DNA from: Diogma glabrata
Lineage: Eukaryota; Arthropoda; Insecta; Diptera; Cylindrotomidae
Direction of reading: 5' to 3'
Length of the DNA: 64,000 bases
Assembly (NCBI GenBank): GCA_963693315.1
Contig: OY856186.1
Location: 229,635,067 to 229,699,066, forward strand
A model generated the notes under the pieces. It was not told the DNA's origin. It saw only the letters and a list, made by a program, of their open reading frames with translations, and did not search any database. This document shows positions 1-10,082 of the stretch, piece by piece (the stretch's first letter is position 1; each line of letters begins with the position of its first letter). The translations under genes were made by a program, and so were the position numbers.

Positions 1-80
1 CGAGAAATGCCAAAAAAGTGGGGATAAAAGTTTTAATTTTGGCTCGAGAATGTAATACTTAGGTCTTTTGAACCGAAGTA
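1..80 (-). repeat. Composite dispersed repeat, head fragment
   Basis: This is the head end, in reverse, of the repeat family seen in full at 33.7-37.2 kb and 62.0-63.7 kb. Shared landmarks are the reversed CGAGAAATG, the AAAAAAGTGGGG tract, TAATACTTAGGTC and the subterminal ACCGAAGT. It begins outside the window. Confidence 0.8.
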
Positions 81-966
81 ATTTAATACTTGTGTTTTAT
101 TTTTTTATTTTTTCACTAGTGTCAAGGTGTGTCTAGATATTTTTTCACCCTGTGTCAAGGTGGCTAGAAATTTCTGACGAAATTTAGTGACAATCGAATA
201 TTAAAGTTAAATTGTGTTCAAACGGGTTCTTCAATTTGAGTATATATTTTTTTTTTGATAGATGTGGCCTTATAAAAATATTGCACAGACGAAAAAAAAT
301 TGTGTTTTCAGATGAATTATTTTAATTTTAATTCTTCAATCACGGTTTTGTTTTTTTTCAGTTTTTTATATATAAAAGGTTAATTAATTATTTACTCAAA
401 ACATACTAAAATTACAAACATGCATTATTTTTTTTTTGAGAGAAAGCCATTTGACTATATTATTAGTTTGAATTTTTTGTACTTTGTGCCGCATTTACTA
501 AAAAGTAGTTTACCGATTCCAATCAAGTCTTTTTTAGAGGCATTCAATAAGGCTTAACAAAAAAAGATACACTGATTATTTTTTTGCTTATTTTACATGA
601 AAGTTTGTAATTTAAGTTTTTCAAACAATAGATTTTTTAAAGATGGATAAATCCAAAAGTGCCTATTTTTCTTTCTTTTTTTTTACTTTTCTAAAGAAAA
701 CCAGGCATTTACCCAAAACATACTCAAATTACAGACATGCGTTTTTTTCGTTGACGAGACAAGCCCGTTTAAATATTTACCCACAAAAGGTGGGGTTCCC
801 ATCAACGGCGTCTCCATTCAATTTCCCATCTTTATTAGTTAAACAAACAAATTATTGACGCTATACAAAGGCATTAAAATTCATGCCGTTTGATCATGAG
901 ATACAAATATACTAATTTTATCAAGTAAGCTTTGTAATTTTATTCAAATTTAAATTTGAAAAATTA
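81..966. other. AT-rich intergenic DNA with a weak direct repeat
   Basis: I recognise no gene. Two stretches about 317 bp apart (near 390-450 and 707-770) share an imperfect direct repeat beginning ATTTACYCAAAACATACT. The short open frame at 643-858 is low-complexity and resembles no family known to me. Confidence 0.5.
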
Positions 967-1240
967 AGGGCGATGATACATGTAAAAGAAATATCTTTCA
1001 GACATAAAAAATTTCGCATTTAATTGGTTGAGGGGCGGTAACATTTTTTAAATTTCAAAAAAATATTTTTGACTGAAAGACAGACAAAATATCTGTAAGA
1101 TATAAAAACATAACCTAAAAAGATATTTTTTGCTTGACAGTTAAAACTGATTAACTAAAAAATTGATTTTAATAGTAAGTTTTACCAATAATTAATCAAT
1201 TACAATTAACTTAATTTGATTATTTAAGTACAAATAATAT

Positions 1241-1915
1241 TGTAACGACTCTTCGTTGGTTCTTTTAGATTATTGAACAAACACGACAGTAAAAAGACAG
1301 ATCTTTGGTTAACAGAATCTCAAACTTTATTTATCAACCAATTACAGCAACTTCCGATTTTAATTACAATAAATTCTATGGTCTCCAATTTATGTACCAT
1401 AAATTTCACCGCTTTCCACAATTTGAATCAATGAGAGTCGGAATCGTAAAATCTGTATTTACTATTCCACTAGGTTCAAATTCTTTCACTATTAATACCC
1501 AGGCTCAAGTACCACCGATTATTCCTTATACTTGCGAATATTTATAAACACTTTTAATTGCAAAATTAAACTGACTCTCTGATATTTTTGTTTGCTTATT
1601 TATATCGAAAATTAAATAAATCGAAACTTCTATAATCCACTAGAAATCAATACTACGTAGTCTGTACATTTTGAATAGGCCACACCTGTTTTCATTCAAA
1701 CTTGCATTTGTATTAGCGAACTCAAATTTAATTTATGCAAAATGTATTAGGTAACTCCTTTTAATTCATTAATGTAAACATTTGTATAACAAATTTAATT
1801 TACATTAATTTATGCAATACAATTTGCAATACAAGTAAAAGATTGAAAAAGGAGTTAACGTTTAATTCATGAATGAGTAAATAAAATTAACCCATTCTGG
1901 ACGAAGTTTATTACA
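1241..1915 (-). repeat. 3' LTR of the Gypsy element
   Basis: 675 bp, bounded by TG...CA, and matching 4665-5339 base for base as far as I compared. An 80-codon open frame at 1305-1547 recurs in the other LTR only because the DNA is duplicated; it is not evidence of a gene. Confidence 0.93.
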
Positions 1916-1926
1916 TTGCCCTCCAT
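1916..1926 (-). promoter_or_regulatory. Polypurine tract of the Gypsy element
   Basis: The minus strand reads ATGGAGGGCAA directly before the 3' LTR and directly after the stop codon of the open frame. Its position and purine content fit the plus-strand primer for reverse transcription. Confidence 0.65.
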
Positions 1927-4635
1927 TTAGTTTTGTTCGTCCCGAACAATATCAGAGATCGCATTGGTGCTGTTACCTTGGTACGGTGCCAACCTTTGCA
2001 AATGTATCACTTTCATCTTGGTACGGGGTCCCTTTTGTATGCGGTAGATGACATCATTAATTCGTTTGATTATTTTATAGGGGCCTTCCCAATCTGGCTG
2101 CAGCTTGGGTGATCTTCCCTTAGTTCTTCTGGGGTTGTATAGCCATACCAATTCTCCTTCTTGAAAACCGCCACTATTTGCATTTATGTCGTACCTGGTT
2201 TTCATTTTGTCACTGGCAATCTTAATGTGGTCTCGAAACTGCTGATGGATTTTATTCATCTTCTCCCTTAGTTGTCCCACATAATCTGTTTTCGTGGATA
2301 CCAGACCTCCAGGGATGCCAAACTCGATGTCACTAGGAAGATGAAGTTCTCTTCCGAACATGATATTCGCTGGCGTTTCACTTGTCGTATCGTGCACTGC
2401 GCTACGATAGGCCATCAAGAATAACGGAAGATCCTTGTCCCAATTTCTTTGGTTGGCTTCCACTACCTTCGACAGATGTTCTTCCATGGTTCGGTTGAAT
2501 CGTTCTACCATGCCATCCGACTGCGGGTTCATAGGTGTAGTTCGTGTTTTTCTAATGCCGAGTGTTCTGCACAGCTCTTCCATCAGTTGAGATTCGAAAT
2601 TCCTTCCCTGATCGGTATGCAACTCGAGCGGTGTTCCATATCTGCAAACCCATTCATTGACTAATGTTTCCGCGACCGTAACTGCTTCCTGGTTCGGTAT
2701 AGCATAAGCTTCCGGCCATTTTGTAAAGTAATCAATGACCACCATGATGTATTTGTTACCTTTTGTCGTTTCCGGAAATGGCCCCGCGATGTCTATAGCG
2801 ATTCTCTCCATTGCGGTACCCACATTGTACTGTTGCATCTCTCCTCGAGTTCTAGTCTTTGGTCCTTTGCTCGCCGCACAAGTATCACATCGCCGACACC
2901 ATTGCTCTACGTCGGTTCGATACCTTACCCAATAAAACCTCTCCCTTACTTTAGCCAGGGTTTTATTGACTCCCAGGTGTCCTCCAGAAATACTTCCATG
3001 CAGCTTTCCTAGTACCTCTTCTACTCGACTTGATGGCAACACCAGTTGCTCCAACACTTTCTTTCCATCAGCGGACTCCCATTTTAATATTGGAGCCATA
3101 GCTGGATCTTTTTGTTGCTCTCTTTTCATTGCCTCGCTACACCAATCGTCAGGAGTTTGGAACTTAATTTGATTAACTTTCATTGCCTCCTTCCTCTCAG
3201 TCCTGCTACATGACTTGCGCTCCTCCATACAGAGTTTTCTTGAAAGATCTTCAGCGTTACAATGTATCCTTCTCTTCCGGTGTTCAACGCGGCAATCTCC
3301 TTCCTTTTTGACATCCACTTGTTTGTTTGAAAGGTTCATCAACCGGCCTGGAACTACTCCTTCTTTTGCAGCTATTAGTGTTTTGCATTCCTGTCTAATG
3401 TGCCCTAACTGCCCGCAATTCCAGCATCTTACTCCGCTAGATCTTCTTCGTTGATTTCGTTCAGGCTTATCTTCCAAACTTTTGACACGCATGATCACTT
3501 CATCAAGCGCTGCTTTTATAGGTTCTTCAATAACTTCCATCTGACGTACTCTATCTGAACCGTACGCTCTTTTTCCAGCTTCCATTTGCAGGGCCAATGC
3601 TAAGACTTCAGCAGGTAGCTTCTTTCCGCTTAGATAAAGCTGGTTTCTCATTTGCACATCTCGAAGAGCATTGATGAATGTATCAGCTGCCAGTTCGTCT
3701 CGGTGTTCAGCGTTATAATTCGGATATGATAGATTAACCAGTCTCACAATGTCAGCCTCTAATTCTTGCAAAGTTTCGCTGACTCCTTGTTTTCGTGTCT
3801 TGAGCTGCATGCGATGGAGAGCTTGCATATGACTTTCCCCATATCTTACTTCTAGGGCCTCCATTATCTTGCTGTAATCACGCTCTGTCGCTGATAGTGT
3901 CTGCAAAATTTCAGCAGCAGGTCCCTTCAATGCCAATATAAGCGAATTTGCTTTTTGCTGGTGATCAACTCCAGTTGTTGCTATCTCAAATTGCATCTTA
4001 AATATCTGATACGATGTAGATCCATCAAATGCGGGTGTTTTCACTCTAGCTGGGGCTGAAGTAATTGATGGATTGCTCATGTTACCTGACTTCAATTGTG
4101 CTATTTCTTGACGGAATTCACTCGAAAGATTGCGTAATTTCTCTTCATGTTCTTCGGTAACTTTCCGCAGCTCCCTTTCCATGTTATTGATTTTACCCTC
4201 TGCACTGGATATACGTGACTCGATTACTTCACGTAGACTTTCTTGCTTTGCCATCATATCAGCAAATTGTTGTCGCTGCTCTACTTTTTGTTCTGCTGCT
4301 AGAACTTTTTGTTCTGCTGCCTGTTTCTCTTGTCGAGCCATCATATCAGCAAGTTGTTGTTGTTGCTCTACTTTTTGTTCTGCTGCCAGTTTTTCTTGTC
4401 GGGCCATCATTTCTTTTATCAACACCATCATCGGATCAATTGCTGGGGCATTCTGAACCGGAGCTTCCTCCGGCTCTATTTCTATGACCTCTGTGCTTTC
4501 ACCTGCTTCTTCTAAAATTTTACGCAGCCGGAATGCAAGTTCTGCCTTCGTTCCATGAATTGGAGCATTCCTTTTCCTCAACTCGTCCTTTAGCTGGGTC
4601 TGGCTGAGATCACTAATATTTACTGTTTTGACCAT
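1927..4635 (-). CDS. Gag-integrase fusion polyprotein of Ty3/Gypsy element (PR-RT deleted)
   Basis: 902 codons without a stop. The frame is open upstream through the primer site into the LTR, but the ATG at 4635 just after the primer site is the likely start. In order: an SAP-like DNA-binding motif (about residues 8-42, SDLSQTQLKDELRKR), a Gln/Lys/Glu-rich coiled coil with repeated AAEQKVEQ units, a retrotransposon Gag domain, one CCHC zinc knuckle (CWNCGQLGHIRQEC, near residue 410), then a junction into the tail of RNase H (NAEDLSRKLC). There follow the integrase HHCC zinc domain, the catalytic core with D, D and E (the last two 35 residues apart: HTDQG ... MVERFN), and a GPY/F-type C-terminal module (WEGPYKIIK). 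Missing are protease, RT and the RNase H core; a typical Gag-Pol is about twice this size. The in-frame junction makes a translatable Gag-integrase protein. The domains are certain; activity is not. Confidence 0.92.
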   Translation of the reverse strand: MVKTVNISDLSQTQLKDELRKRNAPIHGTKAELAFRLRKILEEAGESTEVIEIEPEEAPVQNAPAIDPMMVLIKEMMARQEKLAAEQKVEQQQQLADMMARQEKQAAEQKVLAAEQKVEQRQQFADMMAKQESLREVIESRISSAEGKINNMERELRKVTEEHEEKLRNLSSEFRQEIAQLKSGNMSNPSITSAPARVKTPAFDGSTSYQIFKMQFEIATTGVDHQQKANSLILALKGPAAEILQTLSATERDYSKIMEALEVRYGESHMQALHRMQLKTRKQGVSETLQELEADIVRLVNLSYPNYNAEHRDELAADTFINALRDVQMRNQLYLSGKKLPAEVLALALQMEAGKRAYGSDRVRQMEVIEEPIKAALDEVIMRVKSLEDKPERNQRRRSSGVRCWNCGQLGHIRQECKTLIAAKEGVVPGRLMNLSNKQVDVKKEGDCRVEHRKRRIHCNAEDLSRKLCMEERKSCSRTERKEAMKVNQIKFQTPDDWCSEAMKREQQKDPAMAPILKWESADGKKVLEQLVLPSSRVEEVLGKLHGSISGGHLGVNKTLAKVRERFYWVRYRTDVEQWCRRCDTCAASKGPKTRTRGEMQQYNVGTAMERIAIDIAGPFPETTKGNKYIMVVIDYFTKWPEAYAIPNQEAVTVAETLVNEWVCRYGTPLELHTDQGRNFESQLMEELCRTLGIRKTRTTPMNPQSDGMVERFNRTMEEHLSKVVEANQRNWDKDLPLFLMAYRSAVHDTTSETPANIMFGRELHLPSDIEFGIPGGLVSTKTDYVGQLREKMNKIHQQFRDHIKIASDKMKTRYDINANSGGFQEGELVWLYNPRRTKGRSPKLQPDWEGPYKIIKRINDVIYRIQKGPRTKMKVIHLQRLAPYQGNSTNAISDIVRDEQN

Positions 4636-4644
4636 TGTTTCAAT

Positions 4645-4663
4645 AATCCCACTTCTGACACCA
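4645..4663 (-). promoter_or_regulatory. Primer-binding site, tRNA-Leu type
   Basis: The minus strand reads TGGTGTCAGAAGTGGGATT, one base after the 5' LTR. It is complementary to the 3' end of insect tRNA-Leu (ending CCCACTTCTGACACCA as I recall it). It starts minus-strand DNA synthesis. Confidence 0.85.
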
Positions 4664-4664
4664 C

Positions 4665-5339
4665 TGTAACGACTCTTCGTTGGTTCTTTTAGATTATTGA
4701 ACAAACACGACAGTAAAAAGACAGATCTTTGGTTAACAGAATCTCAAACTTTATTTATCAACCAATTACAGCAACTTCCGATTTTAATTACAATAAATTC
4801 TATGGTCTCCAATTTATGTACCATAAATTTCACCGCTTTCCACAATTTGAATCAATGAGAGTCGGAATCGTAAAATCTGTATTTACTATTCCACTAGGTT
4901 CAAATTCTTTCACTATTAATACCCAGGCTCAAGTACCACCGATTATTCCTTATACTTGCGAATATTTATAAACACTTTTAATTGCAAAATTAAACTGACT
5001 CTCTGATATTTTTGTTTGCTTATTTATATCGAAAATTAAATAAATCGAAACTTCTATAATCCACTAGAAATCAATACTACGTAGTCTGTACATTTTGAAT
5101 AGGCCACACCTGTTTTCATTCAAACTTGCATTTGTATTAGCGAACTCAAATTTAATTTATGCAAAATGTATTAGGTAACTCCTTTTAATTCATTAATGTA
5201 AACATTTGTATAACAAATTTAATTTACATTAATTTATGCAATACAATTTGCAATACAAGTAAAAGATTGAAAAAGGAGTTAACGTTTAATTCATGAATGA
5301 GTAAATAAAATTAACCCATTCTGGACGAAGTTTATTACA
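4665..5339 (-). repeat. 5' LTR of the Gypsy element
   Basis: 675-bp copy of 1241-1915, in the same orientation, with the same TG...CA ends. In coding direction it precedes the primer-binding site. The element's promoter should lie in it, but I did not identify a TATA box or initiator with confidence. Confidence 0.93.
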
Positions 5340-6164
5340 ATATAATTTGTTTACTTATTCATATAGATTTAGGCATTTTCACATTGGACCAAATTTTTAT
5401 TTTTTTGTTGCGATTATCGCCTAATCTAAGTCTACATGAATAAGTAAACAAATTATATTATTTTTACTTAAATAATCAAATTAAGTTAATTGTAATTGAT
5501 TAATTATTGGTAAAACTTACTTTTAAAATCAATTTTTTAGTTAATCAGTTTTAACTGTCAAGCAAAAAATATCTTTTTAGGTTATGTTTTTATATCTTAC
5601 AGATATTTTTTCTGTCTTTCAGTCAAAAATTTTTTTTTGAAATTTAAAAAATGTTACCGCCCCTCAACCAATTAAATGCGAAATTTTTTATGTCTGAAAG
5701 ATATTTCTTTTACATGTATCATCGCCCTTATTAAACATGTTAACCATGGAAACTACCAAACTTCATATAAAAAACATAGCAATTCCTAGGTTGCTTTGAT
5801 TAAAAACTTCAATGCATTTTAATGTTTAAAAATTTTAGTTTCAATGTATTTAGTTTTTAAGAACAAGAAATTTTTGTTTATTCCATACAAAAACTATTGC
5901 GTGCTACTAATACGTATGGGTTTGTTCAAACTTGCGTGATAGTGTTCCTAACTGTCGCTCGTGCAGCAGCTAACTTCACACGTATTGTTTTAAGACCATA
6001 CGCACTAGTAAGAATGTTAAATAAAAATTAAAGTTTGCGTCGCTTTGCAAGTAATCCGTATTGTTTTGTTTATATTTAATTTTATTCAAACATGAACTCG
6101 GCGTTCGGACGGATGTTTTTAAATTTGATAAAATAATTGATGATGAAGTTTCAACTTCGACATA

Positions 6165-6255
6165 GTCATCACGGTGACGTAATTGGTACGCTTGTCTGTA
6201 GTAACAGGATTTGAGTCACGGCACTGATGAGGTAGGTTCGAATCAAGTCCAAAGA
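6165..6255 (+). repeat. Possible tRNA-derived SINE or tRNA pseudogene
   Basis: TGACGTAATTGG at 6175-6186 resembles an RNA polymerase III A box, and GGTTCGAATC at 6235-6244 is a near-perfect B box. The roughly 50-bp spacing is longer than in most tRNAs and is acceptable for a SINE head. I could not fold it into a good cloverleaf, so it is not called a tRNA gene. Confidence 0.35.
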
Positions 6256-6390
6256 ATGGAAAAAAGGAAGTAGAGTTTTTGTCTGAAAAAATCCAAATAT
6301 ATAACTTCGCATTAAAAAATTTCATATTATAAACTTAGTTACTTGAGTTTCATTACTCACAAAAATCTCTAATAATTTTTTATTAATTAT

Positions 6391-6564
6391 ATCGGTGGAT
6401 TTTGATGTTGTGCCAAAAACAATGAATCAAGTTTTCGTAATGAAAATGATGAGAGAGGTAAGTGCGATTGATCGACTTGCGCGCGCTATTATGAACCAGA
6501 AACTTCGAACGAATTTTAAGGATGAAATGGATAGCGGCAATGAAAATTTACATGGCAAATTCTA
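6391..6564 (+). other. Short coding-like stretch, unrecognised
   Basis: A 58-codon open stretch reads ...VVPKTMNQVFVMKMMRE..., with an excellent splice-donor match (GAG then GTAAGT) near 6456-6462. I recognise no family. It may be a decayed exon or chance; nothing supports it as a gene. Confidence 0.15.
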
Positions 6565-7044
6565 GATGGTAAACAGTGACAAAACTCGATAGCTCAGCAG
6601 TTTAGATAAGATTTTGGACCAATAACCAAAACAAAAAAGTGGTAAAAATATTCAAACGATCTTCAACAAATATAGTTGAAACATTTACCAAGCTATTTGA
6701 AGTGACAAACCGGAAAATGAACTTTAACGATAAGAACTTCAATTTCATCGATTTACAAGAATTTCTGGGGTTGTACCATATATTACCAAAGTAATACCAG
6801 GCAATTTATCCCCCTGTTTCTGCAATCAAATACCAATCAGTATCTGTTTTTAATTTAAAATTTATACTGGAAAAGTGAGAAGATGCAATTATCTTTGATT
6901 CAATATTTGCAACACACAATGAAACAAATGTAAATAGTTTAATATAATTATATATTACTTTACAAACTTAATTTTATATACATCGTGATGAAAAGATTAG
7001 CAATACGATTACCAATTCATAAAATATTACTATGGAATTAGTTA

Positions 7045-7680
7045 TTAGTATCCATGTCCACCATAAACTAGTCCAAGCCCATGACCACCATAACCATGTT
7101 CAAGTCCTAATCCATAACCATATCCAGCACCATATCCGGCACCGTATCCATGACCACCATGTCCATAAACTTGTGGATGTACAGCATGACCAATACGCTT
7201 AACAACAGCATTGAAACCATTATGGCCATCAGCTACATATTCAACAACACGTTTTGTTCCATCAGCTTCGGCTAGAGCATATCCTCCTTTTACTACATCA
7301 CCATCTCGATGTTCCCATGCATCTTTGTTATCACCTGTATGTGCGTCTTTTACTCCATATTCATATTTGTATTGTGGATGATGCTGTTAATATTAAAGAT
7401 CTATATTATATCAAATTAAATTACGTTATTATCTTACATCATGATGTCCACCATGTCCACCTTCCCATCCTCCATGTCCTCCATAGCCATATCCACCATA
7501 TCCTCCAGCGTATCCTAAACCACCACCATAATGTCCTCCGTATCCAGCATATCCACCATGTCCTATTCCATGTCCTAATCCATGCCCACTAACTTGATTA
7601 ACATTAGCATAGCTAACTGCACCATGACCAGATGCTAAAGCCATGCAAGCTAATAATCCAAATCCAAGCAAGAATTTCAT
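7045..7680 (-). CDS. Cuticular protein, CPR family, RR-2 type (Gly/His/Tyr-rich)
   Basis: A structural cuticle protein that binds chitin and is secreted by epidermis. Exon 1 (7438-7680) encodes 81 residues: a signal peptide ([18 protein letters not shown]) and a Gly/His/Tyr-rich segment. A 54-bp phase-0 intron (7384-7437) begins GTAAGA and ends TAACAG. Exon 2 (7045-7383) encodes 112 residues: the extended Rebers-Riddiford domain ([20 protein letters not shown], then [17 protein letters not shown] and [13 protein letters not shown]) and a tail of GYG/HGG repeats ending in Tyr. The HTGDxK and RDGDxVxGxY signatures mark RR-2, the type usual in hard cuticle. The total of 193 residues is normal for the family, with no defect. 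A TATA box and initiator lie upstream. The nearest host gene is the other CPR gene about 22 kb away, same strand. Confidence 0.95.
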
Positions 7681-7733
7681 TTTAAATAAAAAATAAATAT
7701 TATTAATTGTTGAGTTATGTAAGAATTAAATCA

Positions 7734-7774
7734 AACTGATATAATATAAATAAAAATTCGATCAATATATATAG
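7734..7774 (-). promoter_or_regulatory. Core promoter of the RR-2 cuticular gene
   Basis: The minus strand has a TATATATAT run at 7765-7773 and TCAGTT, the arthropod initiator consensus, at 7734-7739. From a TATA T at 7769 to the initiator A at 7737 is 32 bp, the standard spacing. Transcription would start about 57 bp before the ATG at 7680. Confidence 0.6.
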
Positions 7775-9168
7775 TGAATTCTTCCAAGAACCATGAATAT
7801 GTACATGACAAAAACCTTATTGCAATTATAATCGGTTTGATTTGTCGGAATTTTATCACCACTAAAAAATACCTTACCAATACACTTACCACTTATATCA
7901 AATTCTAACAATAAAAATTTTACAAGTCCAATTATAAAAAATATAATATAAAAATAAAAGAAATCAAATTAAAATAATTAAGTAAAAACATGCATGCGAA
8001 TGTAAACCAAAAATTAACAACGAAAACGAAAGTTCATTATGAAATACAGGAATCGATCAAGCTGAACTTCAAGGTCAAGTCGCTTAAGAAAATATGTACA
8101 CAAAATAACGGAAACAAAAGATTTGTATATCTTTTGTTATTTTTTTATTCGCTTATTAGAATTTTTGCGAATTCATTCTAGATTTGACAATATGAGAAAA
8201 ACTTGGTTTTGAGCGAATAATTCTGTCTAATGTGTGTAAAACTATATCGATTTTAATTAAGCAGCTATTAATGACGTCAATAATTAATTTTATTTTTCGG
8301 AACAAGAGCTTTGGTCTGCCGATTACTTCCGGCGGCTCATTGGAATACTGCTTTTAAGTATATCAATATACATCATCAAATCATGTTACATCTTCATATC
8401 ATGATTTGATCTAAACCTAACTCATGAAATATATTTTTAGATACTGATACAGTTAAACCGGTGATTTTGGAATTTGGATATATGTATGTGATATTGTTGA
8501 AAAAAAACACAAAAAATAGTATAGGATTTCAGCCAAAAAACATAACGCGAATATAAAAGCTCATTGCAAAAGTCAACGTTTTGCTATTAGACAACTTGCC
8601 GCGCTTCCAGTCCACTCTAATTACTGAATTATCATAAATTGGAAATATTTATTTTATTTCAAAAGAACTTATTATTCGTTTTTTTGAAAAATACACCGTC
8701 ACGAATATCAAATAATCCCTTCAGTATTACAAACACAATATTATTTACAATACTTTGTTACAAAAGTTAATTTTGCGCATAGAAAAATTTTAATAGAGAG
8801 AAACAAAAATGAAAATGAAATTAATTTTCTTAAAGAATAGAGGAAAGAGTAGAGAGAGAATTAAATGATAAAGAAAAGAGCGTATTCTATCTGAACTGTT
8901 GCAAATATTTAAATTTGATATGTTTCTAGATATTAAAATACCACTATATAACACTATATAATGAAGATGAATATTTTTTTGGAAACTTAAAGTGCAAACT
9001 AAAGATACAACTAAATTTAAAAAAAAAAAAAATTATTTTTCGTTTTGTTCTTTTAATATGTCTGAATATCCAGAATACATTATTAATTACATTAAAACCT
9101 AGATCTAGAATCTAGATTGAAAGGAATATTCTGTTGATAAACTTCAAACTTTTATAAATTGAGTTATA
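7775..9168. other. AT-rich intergenic DNA upstream of the cuticular gene
   Basis: No gene is recognised. It contains a purine-rich run (about 8795-8880) and possible upstream control sequence for the cuticular gene, but I see no defined binding-site cluster. Confidence 0.5.
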
Positions 9169-9940
9169 CTAGTCAAAATAGCTTTTTGTGAGGAAAAAAT
9201 TACTAACAGCATGAAAACTTTTGGATAAGGAAGAAAATATTTCGCAAATGATGGGAAACATATATTAAAGGTGATCCGAGTTACGAGGGTGAAATGGGGT
9301 GAGCTTTTAGGAGGAGAAAATGGTTTTTTACGATTTTCAGCGAAACTAGAGCTTCTATCGAAAAAAGTTTAGAGCAAAAGTTGTAGGTAATAAAAAGCTC
9401 TATAACTTTTATATCTGCCATTTTTTCACATAACCTTTTGCTGTTTGTGAAAATAGAAAAACCGAGAAAAACAGGTCTTTTCGTTTTTAATTTTTATCTC
9501 CCACAAACAATTTTTTTTCACATAATTTAGGGAAAACGTACTTTATTATGTCCCTAATACGTTGTAATTTTATGGAATCACAGTATGTATTTTTACGTTT
9601 GATTTTGATTTTAAACCAAAAAAGTGACCTCATTTTCACACGAAAATTCTCCTGAGCTGGAAACAGTTTTTTCAAAAAATCAGTAATTTTTAGTTTTGTT
9701 GAAACGTCTACTTTTAGATGGTGTAAAAAATGAACTTTGGCTTTAAACTTTATTCGACAGAAGGTCCAGTTTCGCTGAAAATCATGAAAACCATTTTCTA
9801 CTCTTAAAAGCTCACAACATTTCACAACTCGGATTACCTTTAATTTATGTTTCCCATCATTTGCGCAATACTTTCTTATTTATCCAATAGTTTGCATCCT
9901 GTTACTAATTTTTTGCCTGTTTTTAAGGTATCTAGACTGG
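9169..9940. mobile_element. Foldback element, about 0.77 kb
   Basis: The left arm from 9169 (agtcaaaatagc...) recurs in reverse complement ending near 9940, at roughly 75-85% identity. Shared landmarks include GCAAATGATGGGAAACATA (9245 and 9842 regions) and TTTTCAGCGAAACT (9337 and 9768 regions). The arms are at least 240 bp each around a shorter unpaired centre. The open frame at 9487-9825 is only the reverse of one arm. No clear TSD is seen. Confidence 0.8.
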
Positions 9941-10082
9941 TCTAAGTGATATTTTATCAATTTTCGTTTGTAAATAAGTGATAGAGCGTTTCCGGTTTCT
10001 GTTATTATAGTTAAATTTTGACTTTTGAATTGTGTTATTATTTTTTAAAGTATCACATCTGTCATGTAATTCTTAAAAATGT

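Larger units (their letters stand above)
1241..5339 (-). mobile_element. Ty3/Gypsy LTR retrotransposon with large internal deletion
   Basis: It has two LTRs of 675 bp in the same orientation (TGTAAC...TTACA on the plus strand), flanked by a 4-bp duplication ATAT (1237-1240 and 5340-5343). Read on the minus strand it has a tRNA-Leu-type primer site one base after the 5' LTR and a purine tract just before the 3' LTR. The single open frame keeps Gag and integrase but lacks protease, RT and most of RNase H, so it must borrow RT from relatives. I saw no difference between the two LTRs, which implies very recent insertion. It sits inside the foldback element at 967-5728. Confidence 0.93.
967..5728. 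mobile_element. Foldback (long-TIR) element split by an LTR element
   Basis: The segment from 967 to 1240 reappears in reverse complement at about 5455-5728. The match runs on past the LTR insertion: the left arm plus the sequence from 5344 pairs with the right arm, ending in a loop near 5370-5415. Without the LTR element the unit is about 0.67 kb and almost wholly palindromic. The outer ends read AGGGCGATGATACATG and its complement, flanked by TA on both sides (965-966 and 5729-5730), which would suit a Tc1/mariner-type MITE. An ATT duplication with slightly different ends fits equally well, so the superfamily is unsettled. No transposase is encoded. Confidence 0.8.
5731..6960. other. Intergenic DNA, no clear gene
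   Basis: AT-rich sequence between the foldback element and the cuticular-protein gene. It holds a possible tRNA-derived SINE and a short coding-like stretch (listed separately) and nothing else that I recognise. Confidence 0.5.

Noticed and set aside
1305..1547. 80-codon frame repeated exactly at 4729-4971
   Set aside because: It lies in the LTR and is duplicated only because LTRs are duplicated; no protein features.
6165..6255. Functional tRNA gene
   Set aside because: A and B boxes are present, but the arms do not pair into a cloverleaf and the spacing is too long.
7254..7592. 112-codon frame rich in His and Leu
   Set aside because: It is the opposite strand of the cuticular-protein gene.
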